A DNA stretch of 64,000 nt from Lepas anatifera (GCA_034440635.1 JAOTON010002091.1:62001-126000); one strand, 5' to 3'; counted from the first letter of the stretch, positions 35,245 to 48,455 are shown. A program made the numbers and translations. Notes: generated by a model not told the origin, from the letters alone.

Positions 35245-37553
35245 CCCATTAAGTACCACGCATATTATTCGCTTGTAAATTTTTGTGAAGCTGTTGCCAC
35301 ATCGTTTCATCAATGCAAGTATCAGGGTGTAAGAAACGCCTTGTGCCTGCGTTTGCCCGTTTTGGAGATATAGTCATGTCCCAAATGGTACCGCTGGTCC
35401 TTTCCGGGTCGGCCGGCGACTCGCCTATGGTGCCGGCGCGCCGGCACCGCGCCGCGGCAGAGGGGGAGTGTTTGTGATTGGCATTCGAAGTCAAACGCTT
35501 TAGTGGCCCTCGCAGCTCAGGTATATGGCAATGCACCGGCACCGCCATAATTTTTGCTAAATTGTATGCCACTGTGTCGAAACTTCAAATGGTTATTAGA
35601 TATCCGTGAATTCACTTTGCCAGTGACGGCGCTTGCAGCAGATACACATGTTTGATGTTTGGCCATCTATGTACGGACTCATCTCTGGTGATGAGGTGCA
35701 AAACACCTGGAAGGCGTGGATTACACGCGGCTATGGGACGTTGACGTCTTTCTTCAGTGCCCTGTCATAACGTTCGGCAGTTGCCAAGGGCTCGATGCGG
35801 TCAAAATTTTTCATGACGCTCACCACTTTGTTGTCATTGCATTCAACTGCCAACACCTCTTCTGAATTGTCGAACCTGTAGTCGTAAGAGCCTCTCTTTT
35901 CTTTTTGAAGCATCTTCGCTGGCTTCACCGGACATATCTCCATGCAATTTTCTCGCACTGTTGTGGTGGCTCGGACACCACGGTTTTTCAGCTCTGATAA
36001 CAATGCACGTGATGTGATCAAGTTGTCAAAGAAGAGTTCGTGAGAGTTGGGGCTGTAGACCATGCTGACCATGTCCAGCACTACCCTTGTCCATAGCGAC
36101 ATATCCTGTAGATGCGGACCCTGCTCCCTGCCACAATAAAGGTTTAACTTGTGACAGTACCCGTCTTCAGCGCAAAGCGCCCACAGTTTGAAGCCAAACC
36201 GTATAGGTTTATGCCGAATGAACTGCTTGAGGGAGTGGCATCCATAGTACCGAACAATCATCTCGTCCACTGCCAGCCTCTTCTGGTGGATGTCGAACTT
36301 CTTGAACGTTTCGTTCAGCTTATCTATGAGAGGCCTCACTTTGAAGCCTCTGTCTTTGCTTGTGCGCTGTCTGGAGTTGTCCTGTACGTGCAGGTACTGC
36401 TTGATTTGCAGGTATTTGCTGGTATCGCCTTGCGCACGATGTCCTGGCCGACATCTTCAGCATCCGACCAGTATAGTTTCTCACTATGCAAAGTGACGTA
36501 GCCGGAGAGCACTAAGAAACCGATGAAAGTCTTGAGCTCACTATCCTCCAGTGTGAACAGCAGGTCATTTTTAATTCCAGTGCGTATCGCAAAGTCTCCT
36601 CTTTGATGTGCTGGAAGATAACCGGCGTCAGCAACTCCTCCAGAATCTCGACCGGCGTGCAGTGGGATAGAGTTGGTGATGAGAGCCGGGTCTCATTGAG
36701 CACGTTCTCTGTGGCTTTACCCCAGCTGGAATACTCAGGCCGAACATGCAGCCATTTGGGGCCATTTTTCTCAGTGCGCCGCCTCTTTGCTTGGTTTTGT
36801 TCTGACTTAGGTGGCTCAAAATCTCTAAATCATGTCTCCGTTTGGTCTCTGTTTATTTGTACCTCTAGAGTACCAGAAACGTCCCGTACGGCAGCCTCCC
36901 CCGTCTCCTCTTTATCTAAATCGTCCGGGTCACTGACATCGTCATCAGGTGACACACTTATCAGAGTCACCTCGTCATCGTCTTTGGCGTCTATATCAAC
37001 GATTATTTCAAGAGCTTGCTTGGCCGTCAGACAACGTCTGACTGTACAAGACATCGTGTAACGAAATTGTCGCTTGATAAAGTGTCAAAACCATAGTGTT
37101 TCTTGACTGAAACCCTCTCACGTATTGACGCTCCTTCCCTGCCCGCCGGTGGGCCTCGGATTTGACACCGGAAGAGACCAGCGGCTCCATTTGGTACCGC
37201 CAAAGTTTCGCGGCACATAGCGCAGGTTCCACATATTTTTTGTCATGTAACTTTGAGGATATATCCCTTAAACATATTTCTACCCAGCCCCGCGTGCCAA
37301 AATTTCGTGAAATAAAATGCATGGCTACCCCAATTAAATTTTGGCTGTGACATCACGGTGAAACAAATTCGCCAATTTTAGAAGCTTCAAACTTGTATTT
37401 CCACATTTCCCCCGGTCTTCCGGCGACTTATGTTACACAACTGATCTCTTCTCCAGACGAGAATGTCATTCACTCGAACAGTTTCCACCGACAAATGCAT
37501 TAAATGTGGATTGGAACCAGATGTACCAAAAAGTACCGCTGGTACGTAACGGG
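35245..37553 (-). mobile_element. piggyBac transposon, decayed
   Basis: Flanked by TTAA at 35241-35244 and 37554-37557. Termini are CCCATTAAGTACCACG on the left and, inverted, CCCGTTACGTACCAGCGGTAC on the right, the CCC start and TTAA target being hallmarks of piggyBac. At 2.3 kb it is of usual length. The transposase reads on the minus strand but is broken. Subterminal GGTACCGCTGG-type repeats occur near both ends. Confidence 0.8.
35640..37054 (-). pseudogene. piggyBac transposase pseudogene
   Basis: Fragments lie in several frames. An acidic N-terminal part starts at 37054 (DAKDDDEVTLISVSPDDD). TPVEILEELLTPVIFQHIKE at about 36540-36660 matches the start of the DDE region. The longest piece, 36339-35731, holds DIHQKRLAVDEMIVRYYG (catalytic Asp), ELFFDNLITSRALLSEL (second Asp) and ECNDNKVVSV near the third. 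After VNVP there is a stop, and about 80-100 residues of the usual following domain (the YN-x-x-MGGVD region) are missing before a Cys-rich CICCKRRHW that recalls the C-terminal zinc knuckle. So an internal deletion and at least two frameshifts inactivate it. Confidence 0.75.
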
Positions 37554-37557
37554 TTAA

Positions 37558-38282
37558 GGCATCACAACAGTTTTTATAAGCGCTGCTTGTTTCCATAGTG
37601 CTACTGTATTACCGCCATGTATTCGAGTACTGTAATTAACGTAGGTTCTGCCATTCATAGTAGCTTGTTTGATTCGCCTTCTATGCTGAATCAAAGGTTA
37701 TAACTTGTATCTCCGACATGGGAATTTGACGTTGGAATTTCAGGAGAGAAAAAAGCACTGAATTGAAGGTTTACTCGTGCTCAGCGTCCGTCAGAAAAAC
37801 CGCTTCGTTTGTGTCATCTGTCAACTCAGTCTTAAACAATCAGCCGAGCATCCCAGCTTTTTTTGCGCCAGGAAATATTGTTATGTCCGTCCAGTACTAC
37901 ATGGATCAGAATTACCACTCGTTTCGCCGTAGTATTGTTTCACTACGCTTCTTGTAAATAGTGGTATACCATCGCATCCGAGGCTTTCCACCAGAACCAC
38001 CTTCTCTGGTTCAATGGCAACCAGAGCATCTCCGCTGACCCCTAGCTCTTTCTCCGAGTTTCTCTCCAGTCACGCGATCCGGACTCTGCTGTTGTCTCAG
38101 GTCACGTGGTCCCGAGTTTGCATGCCCGCGGGCGTTGACGTTACGCACTGTGGCTACCTGACCTGGAAATGAATCGTGAAATGACTCCGTTTAAAGGGTG
38201 GTGGGACTGACAGATTGAACATAGACACGATACCCGCCATCTCACTACTGGATTTTGTGTAGGCGTTCAAGTTTACATCGAG
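37558..38282. other. Intronic unique sequence
   Basis: Nothing recognised. Confidence 0.35.
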
Positions 38283-38517
38283 TGTTGGGACTTCATCACT
38301 AGAAGAAACGTAAATGATTCGGAGCTTTCGGATATATTTTACAAGGTTTCGTCAGCGTTAAGTTCGAATCGAATTGGAAAGCACGGTTAGTTTTTCTGAT
38401 CCTAGTTTTTCTAACCGTATTTTCTGGTCCGATTCGAACTTAAGACAGACGAACGCCTGTAAAATATAGTCGAAAGCTCCGATTCCCTTACGTTTCTTCT
38501 AGTGAAGAAGTCCTAAC
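38283..38517. repeat. Head-to-head orphan PLE pLTR remnants with hammerhead-like cores
   Basis: Two imperfect inverted arms of about 108 bp (38283-38390 and 38411-38517) around a 20-nt spacer. The left arm, read on the minus strand, has CTGACGA ... CGAAAGCTCCGA; the right arm, on the plus strand, has the diverged AGACGAA ... CGAAAGCTCCGA. The CGAAAGCTCCGA string is shared with the PLE arms at 49.3 and 51.8 kb. No RT remains between them. Confidence 0.55.
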
Positions 38518-38540
38518 TCTTCACTTATTGAATTTATAGG

Positions 38541-38700
38541 TATGTAAATGAGGAATAACAGCCTGATGCTCATATTATATAAAACTTGTTCGAAAGTTAA
38601 CAGTCAATATATTTCGCCCATGGGGCATGATCACGACAGCGAATCTTTCGAACAAGTTTTATATAATATGAGCATCAGGCTGTTATTCCTCATTTACATA
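38541..38700. repeat. Perfect 56-bp inverted repeat with 48-nt loop
   Basis: 38541-38596 and 38645-38700 are exact reverse complements; each begins or ends with TATGTAAATGAGG and CTTTCG. A 12-bp direct repeat, GAATTTATAGGT, lies at 38530-38541 and 38738-38749 around the structure. It follows the PLE-like palindrome directly. The identity implies a recent origin or conversion between the arms. Confidence 0.7.
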
Positions 38701-38749
38701 TTTATCATCATGCTCAAAATAGCTCTCCAAGACATCGAATTTATAGGTG

Positions 38750-40648
38750 TTGTGTTTTCGCTCTCTTTCGCATGCATTTGTATCGATCGAATTACTGCAA
38801 GTATCTGTGTCGTGTTTGTATGTACCGATTCGTCTCAGCAATATGCTTGGGCCGGGTGCATAGTTCTGTATGGTTCAACGCATACTACCCAGATTTATGA
38901 CAGATTTGCTTATATCTAAAAGACAATTGATTTCGCTTGTGATTTAAGGGTCTGTGCTCCTTGCGCGAAACCCCTTAGACCACCGTTGATTGTGGCTGCA
39001 TGTTTTGCGGTTTTAAACTAAAGACAACTGTAGTGTTCTCAATACGAAGAACGGATAACTAATCGACCATCCATGTCATCCACGCCAGTCTGTTGAAAAA
39101 CATCGAAACCCGAGAAAAACTCGGAGCGCAGAGCCGACTGGAGTGATGAGTCATCTGACCTATATTAACGAAGCAAACGGAGCGCTGTTGACTGACACTG
39201 GGACCACTTGTATGATTAATTAAAGGGAAAGGTGTTGTAGACATGTTTGTTGACGTTAGCGGTTTGACGCTGGCAGTGTGCCACCCCCCCTCCTGGGTAT
39301 TTAACGGCATCAGTGACCTCTGGATTCAGCACACATAGCTGGGAGGAGCAGATAGCTCAATCGTTGCGGCCGCCCGGCCCCGCCCTCAGCATTGTTCTGT
39401 TGGCATTGTCCCCATAGTGGTGTAATTATGGGGACATTGTCCGCTGTACCGGCGTAACTATGGTGACTGTAAACGTAAGTGCCGGATCGCTCTGTCCGGC
39501 GTGGGCGTAATTTTAGAGATACTGTCTAACCGCTTTGTCTCGCTTTGTCCTGCGTATTTGATTGCCAGTGTACCGTTGTGGTGTTTCACATTGTGGTGCA
39601 GTGTCAGAATTCGCCCTCGTGGGGAATTTAGGACTGGGTTCATGACAGGTCACGTTTTCTTCCTCTTTTGTCATCGTAGCACTCTGTAAATCAAGCACCA
39701 TAAAGAATGAAGTGAGCTGGATTGACGGTATGCAAACGTTACAAAAGTCGTCCCTGGTTTGGGAGATGTATTTTTTCACGTTTTTGAACGCGAAGAGGGA
39801 CTTTGGCTCGTGATTTCACGATGCATAGAGCACATGCGTTCAATCTTACATTATTACATTCTCGTCGCTGTCTGTAGTAAGACGGAAACGGTCCCGTTTG
39901 CCCCATATTTACCGCTTCCTGTGAACCCTCCTCACCTCTGACCTTTTGACCTGCTGCCGCGCTCGTGCGACCCTTGCCACCCCTGCGGCTGTTTGCCTGA
40001 CCTCTACGACGTTGGTTCTGACCCCTGGGAGTAAACGGAATTGTGCGTGTGTGGGCAGGCGCTTTTACGGTCGTGGTTTACATCTGGCCCTGCGCCTTTT
40101 CTGGAGGAAACGTTTTATATGGTTGTTGCTATGCTGCGTCGGCAGAACGTTTAGTTTTGCCCTGGTGTAGTGTGGTGGTATTTTTTTCCCGACTCACTGC
40201 GTGTCAGCTCCATAGGGTTATTGAAACTCATTTGTTTCGTGTAATTAGCTTTTAGCGGCATTAGACCGTCATTAGCGATATGATGCTCTAGCGCTTTGGC
40301 TGCGTCTTATTGTCGCTGCGCAAGGTCCTTTGCCTCTGGGTGTAGGTCGGGTTTAATGTGACCGCCGTCTTCAATCTGAATATTGCTCTGGAAACTTGTG
40401 TGGTCGTTGCAGTATGTGTGGCAATCTTAAGACTTCAGTTTATTATTTGGTTGTTGCTATACTGTGGTGGAAGATTGGCAATGTTAAATTCTATCCTGAT
40501 GCCGATGTAGTGGTATTTTGGCATGATCGCCTGCGTGCTTGCGCTGTTGTGCTATTACTTTGTTTCGTGAAGGGCCACGTATTAGTGGCATAGTGATCCA
40601 GTGCTGTCTGCGTCTTAGCTTCGCCGTGTAAGGTCCTCGGCCTCTGGG
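38750..40648. other. Intronic unique sequence
   Basis: Open frames here are short and compositionally unremarkable. Confidence 0.35.
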
Positions 40649-40952
40649 CAGTGGCGGATCCAGGGCTTAATTTCGGGGGAGGAGGGAGGGCCTCTCCCGC
40701 GACTGCCTCGGATCAGCCTCCGTCAAAACATTAACCATAGAAGTTCTAACATTTTGGAGGGAGAGGGGGCTTGAGACTTCCTCATACTCATACGTGTGTG
40801 TATTTCACAAACGAACATGCATAAACACAGTGCAGCCCAAATTCGTGCAAAAGCGTCAGGCTGCATAAACCGAGGCACCTTTCGGGGAGCAGCATTTAGA
40901 AATATGGTAGCGCCGCCCGTCAGTCCACCCCACCCCCTTGTATCCGCCACTG
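40649..40952. mobile_element. hAT-like MITE
   Basis: Ends CAGTGGCGGATCCAGG and TGTATCCGCCACTG; flanking 8-mers CCTCTGGG and CCTCTAGG match at 7 of 8. Confidence 0.7.
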
Positions 40953-43900
40953 CCTCTAGGTGCAGGTCGGATTCAACGTGACCGCGGTCTTCTGTTTTCA
41001 ACACGGTGTAATATCTCTGGGTAATTTTGTGGTCGTTGCAGTATGTGTGTGGCAACGTGCGTTATTTTTGTAATTCGCTGGACCAGCAGTGGAGTTGGCA
41101 GCTCCAAATTGCATGGGTTTGGCCAGGGTACTTTAACTAAGGGTACAACCAAGTTTCCTACTAAATATAGTCCTCCCATGATGACGTCACCGCCCTTTCA
41201 TACTAAGTTATAGGAGATTCTACTAAGTTTTTGGAAGGATCAGCTGGAACATACCAAGTTTGGGCGTATTTGGCACCAATCTAGTATAAATCGAAATCAA
41301 CTTGTTTCACCCATTTGACAGTAACCTTGATCTCAACGGCGAGCAGCGTATCTTACGTCAATCTAATGAAAAAATTATAACACTTCAAAGAATTTGTTGA
41401 AAGGGCATGCATTTATTTGATCAACTCAGGCCTACTTAATAGCCGAGAGAAATAAATTTACCTTCGCTCAAGAGATCACCGATGTTTATTGTCTTCTGCT
41501 GTAGGTACCACCAACAGCCAATCAAAGGTCATAAATCAACAGCCAATCAAAATCGAGATTAGTCTTACTGCAAACAGCTGTTAGTGCTGAACGTGTCCTT
41601 ATTTTGACACGCTCTGGAAAATTTGTAAAAATGATATTCTTCACTGGAGTTTTTGCCAAACGTCTGATGGTTTCACAAATAAAAATCTTTTAGCTTTCTA
41701 TTCAACCATATAAGTTCTGTTGATACAGTTCTAAAATAGGTTATTTAGAGCTTCGAAAAAGTGCAATTTCTCCAATGCCCTGCATAGTAACTGTAGTGCC
41801 TCTCCAGCCATGATGACGTAATGCTGCCAAACAACTTGAACGGGGTCTGGGTTTGGCCGCCGTGCTGTTCTTATCTCGGATGTGACGCCGCGGCGGCCCG
41901 GCACACGGCGAAAACGCGAGACAATGCACGCTCGGGCGGGTCGTGAGAACTCGGTTCCCGGCTCATGGAAAAGGCCAGGGGAGAAAGGTTTGGTAACCGA
42001 TGTTTAAGCGCACTGGGCGAAAGCGCGATTGTTCCCGATTGCGGTTTTGTTTTCGGAGCGGTACGACGGACTTTAACGAGAGTGGAGCACGGAAAACGTG
42101 CAACTTGGTGAATACTTCAAGCTCCGAAAGTTGCTGGAGGAATGAATGTAGAAAACATGAAGTGTAAAATGAGTTTTTGACATCTTTATAACAGTATTAC
42201 TGTACAAATGAACAGGTTCACACACTTCATTTGTGACTTACCATCGCAATACCAGGACTTGGCTTCTCATTTGTTTTGTGATAGAGCTGGAAGCTTACTT
42301 GTCCCGGCTATTTATAGCGGAGTACAACATACATAACTCGAGCACGTTCGAAGAGGTGTTTTTCGCTTTCATTAGGCTGAGGCGGATCAGGCGGTGACCT
42401 GTGCTAGGATCTGGATGGTCGATATGTGATCGGGATGTCGCGAATTATATATCATTCACGAATTCTCTCTGCCTAACTTTGTACTCTCACGTTATAACTC
42501 GATTTCTAGGTATTGTCCTCCGATGCTTACAAGTAGTAAAGTAGTAACTTTAGGGTTGTGAAGTATTCGGGAAACGGAGACTGCACCGTGGCTCTGACTT
42601 AGCCGGGAAGCCCGATACTGGACCTCTAGAAAGGACGAATACTTGCTTTTTGTGATCAGCACGTACCGTTTCACCGGACTAACGTGTGCCTGTTGTAGGT
42701 GTTCGCTTTACCAGCGTTATTTTTTCCGAACGCTCGGTTTTCATCGCCACCAGAAGTCCGCTTAAAACCCGTCACCTGGCTCTCCTGTAACGCCAAGGTC
42801 GCGTGACTCACTGCCTCGATAACCTCTGCTACGGAACAGTTACACAAGCTTCACCAGCTGGCAATGTCCGGCGCTCCGGTGCCGGTGGCCGTATACGGAG
42901 GAATAGACAGGGCTACTGAAGCATTTTTAACGTGTTTCTGGAGTGATTACTGCAGCACCCATGTTGTGGCTTAAAATGCAGATGAAATCTGTAAATATTA
43001 GCGACAAGAATGCTAATTATGTTCCATATTTCTATGAGAGTTGGAGTTCTCACTGTGCACCTGTCCTGTGCTGCCTTAACGTGTTCCAACAACAACGTAC
43101 AATTGATTTCTGTATGGCCGGATAGGCCAGTTGAGTTGTAACGTTCTGCGCGTCACTCAGTGACTCAGTGTGAGCCTTCTCCCAGACAGGAAATTGGAAT
43201 GTTATTCGGAGTGGAGCTGCAAATTACCTACGCCTCCGGCGCGGGGACGCTCGGAGACAGTGAAAGAGCGACCTCCCCTGTTCTCCAGCATCAAATGGTG
43301 CCACTGCCTCCACGCCCTTCAGGTTTTCCTCCGCCGGGGACAGGCTCGGTGGTTTCCCATTTTTCGGTGTTTCTCAGAATTGGTTTTGCGCTATGGTATA
43401 CGGTGTAAAACTGTTGGAAAGTGTGGTCAGTGCGTGTAAAACTCAAAAGTTTCAATATTGTGAGTTAATCAAAACCTTATAAAAATCCCGTCTTCAATGT
43501 TTAGGGATTAATTTCCATAAAGATTGTTCTTATTTTGATAATTTTGATGTGTTCATACACGCTAGAAGAATTAAACCCTGCTAGAAAGGTTCACTTGAAA
43601 TTTAGAGGACAATTAAGCAAGAATAGCACAGAAGGGGGTGAAAATCGAGCGTGCTCGGGTTTGGCCCTCCACCCCGTACCCTGGGGCTTGGGACACTCGG
43701 TCGGGCAAGTATTTTGGGTCATTCACTGAAGACCGTTCTGACATAGTGAGTAGTTTTAAAGTGCAGAGCAGGAAGACAGTCCCTCCGTTAAAGCAAACAA
43801 TAGGGCCCTTTCGACCGTCGAGATGGAGATGTGCTCCTTGGGGCCTTCTACAAGGAGGAAGACCAAGCAGCCCGTTCCATCGTAAATCCACTATAAAGTC

Positions 43901-44271
43901 CTGAGGAAAAAGCACTGAATCGTTCCCGAGTTTGTTTGACTTTCTGCCGGGCGAGATGGTGTTATTCAAAAGAAAGATAACCGGACAATAAGGACAATTA
44001 TTGTCATGGGCTGATTCAGGGTCCACTCCTAGCAGGTTTATCCCCAAAGTGCTAAAGTGGTGGGTATTTTGGCTTGATTTTGGTGAATTTACCATATAAT
44101 TAAAACTCCTTTTCCCAATTTTTGTCCGCATGCCCCGGCCCCTCAAACGGTTGGCTCGTACCCGCCTCTGGCCAGGATTTCAGTTGCCTCTCCTTCCTCA
44201 CCAGTGGTGGTAAGACACAGACCATGCAGTGGCTGGGGCCGACTTCCACCAGATTCGACCATGTCCATACA
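40953..44271. other. Intronic unique sequence
   Basis: No exon or element recognised. Confidence 0.35.
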
Positions 44272-44523
44272 CAGGGGCGGACGCAGACCCGAGTTTTGGG
44301 GGAAAGCCATGTCTGCCTCTTCGCCTGGGGGGTGGGAGGTGGGATGTGCAATGTGGGTGCTCTGCAGACCTAGTACAAGCTACCTCTCCAAGCACATGAT
44401 CGCTCTCCTGGGGGGAGCGAATTTTTTTGCTCTTCAGACCTAGTGTAAACACCTTTTTTCATACAATTTCTGGCGTTTGGGGACGGAACCAAAAGATAGT
44501 TTGCCCCCCTGCTTCCGCCAATG
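44272..44523. mobile_element. hAT-like MITE
   Basis: Ends CAGGGGCGGACGCAGA and CTTCCGCCAATG; flanking TCCATACA and TCGATACA match at 7 of 8. Confidence 0.65.
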
Positions 44524-45819
44524 TCGATACACATGTAGTAAAGTGCCGTAAAGAGTCGAACATCAGTGAACACCAGACGGAGAGCGGGCTTCCGTCAGTG
44601 CTTTATGCCCTTCCTGCCGAATTACCAGTGACATTGAACTTGTGGGGACATCCGGCGTATCCGTCACGGTGCTCCGTTTTGTTTCCCGAGACCAATGGAG
44701 ACTTCTCGAGACTTCCCGAGATCTGTACTCCGCTAAAATGGCGACCTGTTTCACTGAAGGTTGGTCTGAACAATCCTATTTGTTAGGGTATAGCTTTTTC
44801 TACGTGATCGCCCGTTCTAAACCAACAGTCTTTAAGTTGTGTGATCGATGCGGCGTTAAACTTACGTAAGTTTCAGTGGAGTTCTTTGATGTTGGCGGTT
44901 TGTAAATGAGCATTTTGTCCACCTCTGTACAATCCTTACAGTGCACTATCCACCTTAATAGCGGGTGATTTCACACTCGGTGAGTCTCAGACTAAGTGCT
45001 CACCAGTCGGCCTCGAGAGGGTCGCACATGTCCTTTACGGGCTGGTGCCTAGTCACGCTGCTGTGGACTAAACACCTGTGAGAACGCTGCCGCCGCTGCT
45101 GACATCTGTCGGCCGGTAATGGAACTGGGTCGGGTTGATGCGTCGGCCCGTTTAGAAAAGGGCTGCGGGTGTAGCGTCTGAAATGATCGGGAGTGTGTTA
45201 TAGACCGGAGGGAAACTGAAATGAATAGTCGATGGAGATGAATGATGGGAATGAAGTATTTGCGATTTAACTGTCTTGTGTGATATTCCTCGTCAAGCGC
45301 TTTCCTCGAATTCTTCATCCGAGTGAGGATATTTTAGGAATAACGGGACTTTTGTGAATATTATATGTATGAAATTTTATTACAGTGAAAATATGGAATA
45401 TTACATGGTGAAAAAGGCCGCGTTGTCTGCTGCGTCTTTCATGGTCCAGTATTGAACGGGAGCTAGAGCAAGAGCCTGAGTATCGGCAAGGCTCATCAGT
45501 GACGTATTTAGGAGCGAAATTGGTCACATTCCCTTCTCCCGTATGACGTCACATGTATCTTAGTCATTTTTTCAGTGCCCCCCCGAAAATTATCTAAAAC
45601 ACTGTACACGAATTCCCCCAACACACTTAAAGCTAAAGAAAACCTTCACCCCAGAGTTATTTTGGCATGATTTCCTAGTCATACCAGAAATCGTAATCAG
45701 TGTAATGTGTCTGCCCGTGATGAATGTTGGGTGGTGCGCCGGAGTCAACACGACAGTTTTCTCCTCGTTGGTGTCACTCTCGCGGCACGCACGCCCACTT
45801 CCTGAAGAACACCAGCCGG

Positions 45820-46000
45820 GGGCGTGGTGGTGGTGTGGTCAGCACGCTCGCTTTCCATGCGGTGGACCCGGGTTCAAGGCCAGGCAGGTTCACTTAGCTA
45901 AGAGCAATCTGAATTCCGGGAAACCCTTCCAATAGGGAAAGAGTGGGCGATGTCATATGATCCTGGCAGTTGGCGTGTTGATAAGCCCCAACAATGTACA
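45820..46000 (+). mobile_element. tRNA-derived SINE
   Basis: GGTGTGGTCAGCACGCTCGC and CCCGGGTTCAAGGCC boxes, then the same 3' body (GATCCTGGCAGTTGGCGTG ... AGCCCCAACAATG) as the 17960 copy. Confidence 0.6.
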
Positions 46001-46526
46001 TGTATAACAAAAAGCACTACCCCTAACACTACCCCTACCCCCATGTTGTAGCTGTGGCAGTCGCCGTACTGTACAACATGTTCTACATTAGGCAGATAGT
46101 TGTGACCATTTGACACGCAATAGAAGTCGATTCTTCCCCCCCTCGGTTCTCCTGAGGCGATGTTACGCAGCGACGCTGTCAAAGACTTCGGGCAAGTTCT
46201 ATCATACTTGAGAGAAGTAAAATTTAAGTTTGCAGCCCGATGTTAGCTTTTAAGACCTGACGCCCTTTGTTTTGTGTGTTTGCTGTATTTCTAGCTAATT
46301 AGACTGTTATAGAAATAAGTTGACCCGGTAATGTCGGGCACTATATAGCACATATCAGCTGATGTGCCCTCAACCCAGTGCTACTGCCTCTCGTTCTTGC
46401 TCACCGTCGAATTGCTCTGCTGGTCAATCCGGAGCGTGCGGCCGGAGACCGTACCGCGTGCGTGTTGAATTTGGGCGCCATCTAACCCAGCCCATGCAGG
46501 GGGACTGTCACGCCAGTCACGCTCGG

Positions 46527-46731
46527 CAGGGGCGGATCCAGGGAGGATGGACGAGGGGGCAGGTGCCCCCTTCTCCCTGATCGGGCACTCGGCTCCCTAT
46601 AATGAGCACTGGTGCTCTCTGAAATGTCTTTCCAGCCGCCCCCCCCAGGATGGGTGACGCCCCCTGATCCAAATAACGTCTTTTGGGGAGTTCCCCACAT
46701 CCCCCATCAGAAACCCTGGATCCGCCCCCTG
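46527..46731. mobile_element. hAT-like MITE
   Basis: Ends CAGGGGCGGATCCAGG and CCTGGATCCGCCCCCTG; flanking ACGCTCGG and ACCCTCGT match at 6 of 8. Confidence 0.65.
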
Positions 46732-47561
46732 ACCCTCGTACCGAAAAACGCGGCTGACCGGGCTGGAGGGGCATGCGCCTCTGGATAGAGATAGCGTGGG
46801 CTCTGCGTGTTCCAGGCGTCACTTGATACTGGTCTATCTGGTCTGGAAACATAAAAACGTTCGTCCGTGGAGAGAACCGGTTTAGGTTTTGAGCTGTTTA
46901 GCGTGCTTCTGTGCCAGCATAACGAACGTCTGCAGGGATTCTCAGGACTCGTGTAAAACCGAGTGGCATCGCCTCAAACGTCCACCCATCTTCTTTATAC
47001 TCCGTTACCCGGTTCCGGATCTATCCGGTAGTTTGAGGAGGTGGCAAACCCAAGTCGAAAAGCCCAAAAACGGCACGCGGTGAAAGACTTAGTCATAATT
47101 TAATGAGACGGTAGGTTTGGAGGGAAGAAAACCCAAGCCGGAAAGAAAAAAAGTCACGGGGTGAAAGACGTCGCCACAAGATGCCTGCTTTTGCTATCAA
47201 GAGCACCAATGTCTAATATTTGCACTGAAGTTGACTAATTATGTTTGAAGTTGACTGGTTTAGTAAAAGCACTAAAACCTTGCTGGTAAACTTAAAAGAG
47301 CCGGGACGAAAAGGAGGCCGACAGATTTGTGGGGAGCAAAACATAGCTTTATCCCGAGATTTTTCGTCTGGGGTGGCGAATGCCTTTTGCCCCCTCCCCG
47401 GATCCGCCGCTGCCGTTATCGCACTACAGACAGAACTGTGTTACGCCCGTTGCTCTAAGCTGTTGTCGCGCCTGTAAGGACCGAACTGTCGAAGCATTAA
47501 AATTGACCGGCTCCTACCCCTGCAGCAGGCGCCGGCACCCCGCGCTCTGATCCCTCCGGCA

Positions 47562-47707
47562 CAGGGGCGGATCCAGGACAACACTCGGAGGGGAGGGGCC
47601 ACGAGCCTCTCCCGTCATTGCTTCGGGACAGTCTCCGGCTGTGCATTGATTATGGGCACTGTCTTTCGGGGGGGTGGGCCCCCAAGCCACCCTTGTATCC
47701 GCCTCTG
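47562..47707. mobile_element. hAT-like MITE
   Basis: Ends CAGGGGCGGATCCAGG and TGTATCCGCCTCTG; flanking CTCCGGCA and CACCGGCA match at 7 of 8. Confidence 0.7.
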
Positions 47708-48082
47708 CACCGGCACCCCTTTGCTCTGGGAAGGGGGTGAGAGAATTAGGGTGGGTGGGAACAACGACGTTGCAGGGGAATTGGCACATTGCGCATGAAT
47801 CCGCCTATGCACCGCTCTGGTTAACATCTACACATTGTGTCGCTGTTGTAATGCATATACTGGATGTACTGTATTACCGGGTCAATGCGTTCCGTCGGTT
47901 TTTATCCGTATATACAGAACGCATGCTGATTTCTTAAATTGTCTTTCCAACTCCTCCATAGGGATGAGGCGTGTTACCAGAAACCAAATTAAGGCGCAAA
48001 AATCCACGTGAAGAAAACTCGTTGCCAGTGATGGAACCGTTAATGACGCTGCTTTACTTTTAGCTGGATATTTCATCCCTGG

Positions 48083-48250
48083 CATGGTCGGATCCAGGAT
48101 TACCGATCGGAGGGGGCATGGTCGAAGGGTGCCGTTTTTGGGTGGTAAAACGTATCAAGTGGGCGCCAGTTCTTAGCGGGTGTCGAGGCTCGATCAGGGG
48201 AGGGGGGCAGGCAAGTCCTCCCACTCCCCCTCCCTGTGGATCCGCCTATG
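48083..48250. mobile_element. hAT-like MITE, worn ends
   Basis: Ends CATGGTCGGATCCAGG and TGGATCCGCCTATG. Confidence 0.5.
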
Positions 48251-48374
48251 ATAATGGGCTGGGGCGGACTAAGTAAGAAACTCCCGTCATATCAACTGCT
48301 CAGTACTGGTTGAAGGATTATTGAAGGATTTTCCTGCGCCAACGAAAGTATACAGTTGTTTTTTAACATGATGT

Positions 48375-48455
48375 GAGTCAGGCTGTGGAGTTAGAGCCTT
48401 CAGGATTGTTGTGTTGAGAGTGAGGCTGTGGAGTTAGAGCCTTCAGGATTGTTGT
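48375..48455 (+). repeat. Two-copy 43-bp tandem duplication
   Basis: GGCTGTGGAGTTAGAGCCTT and following bases repeated exactly. Confidence 0.8.
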
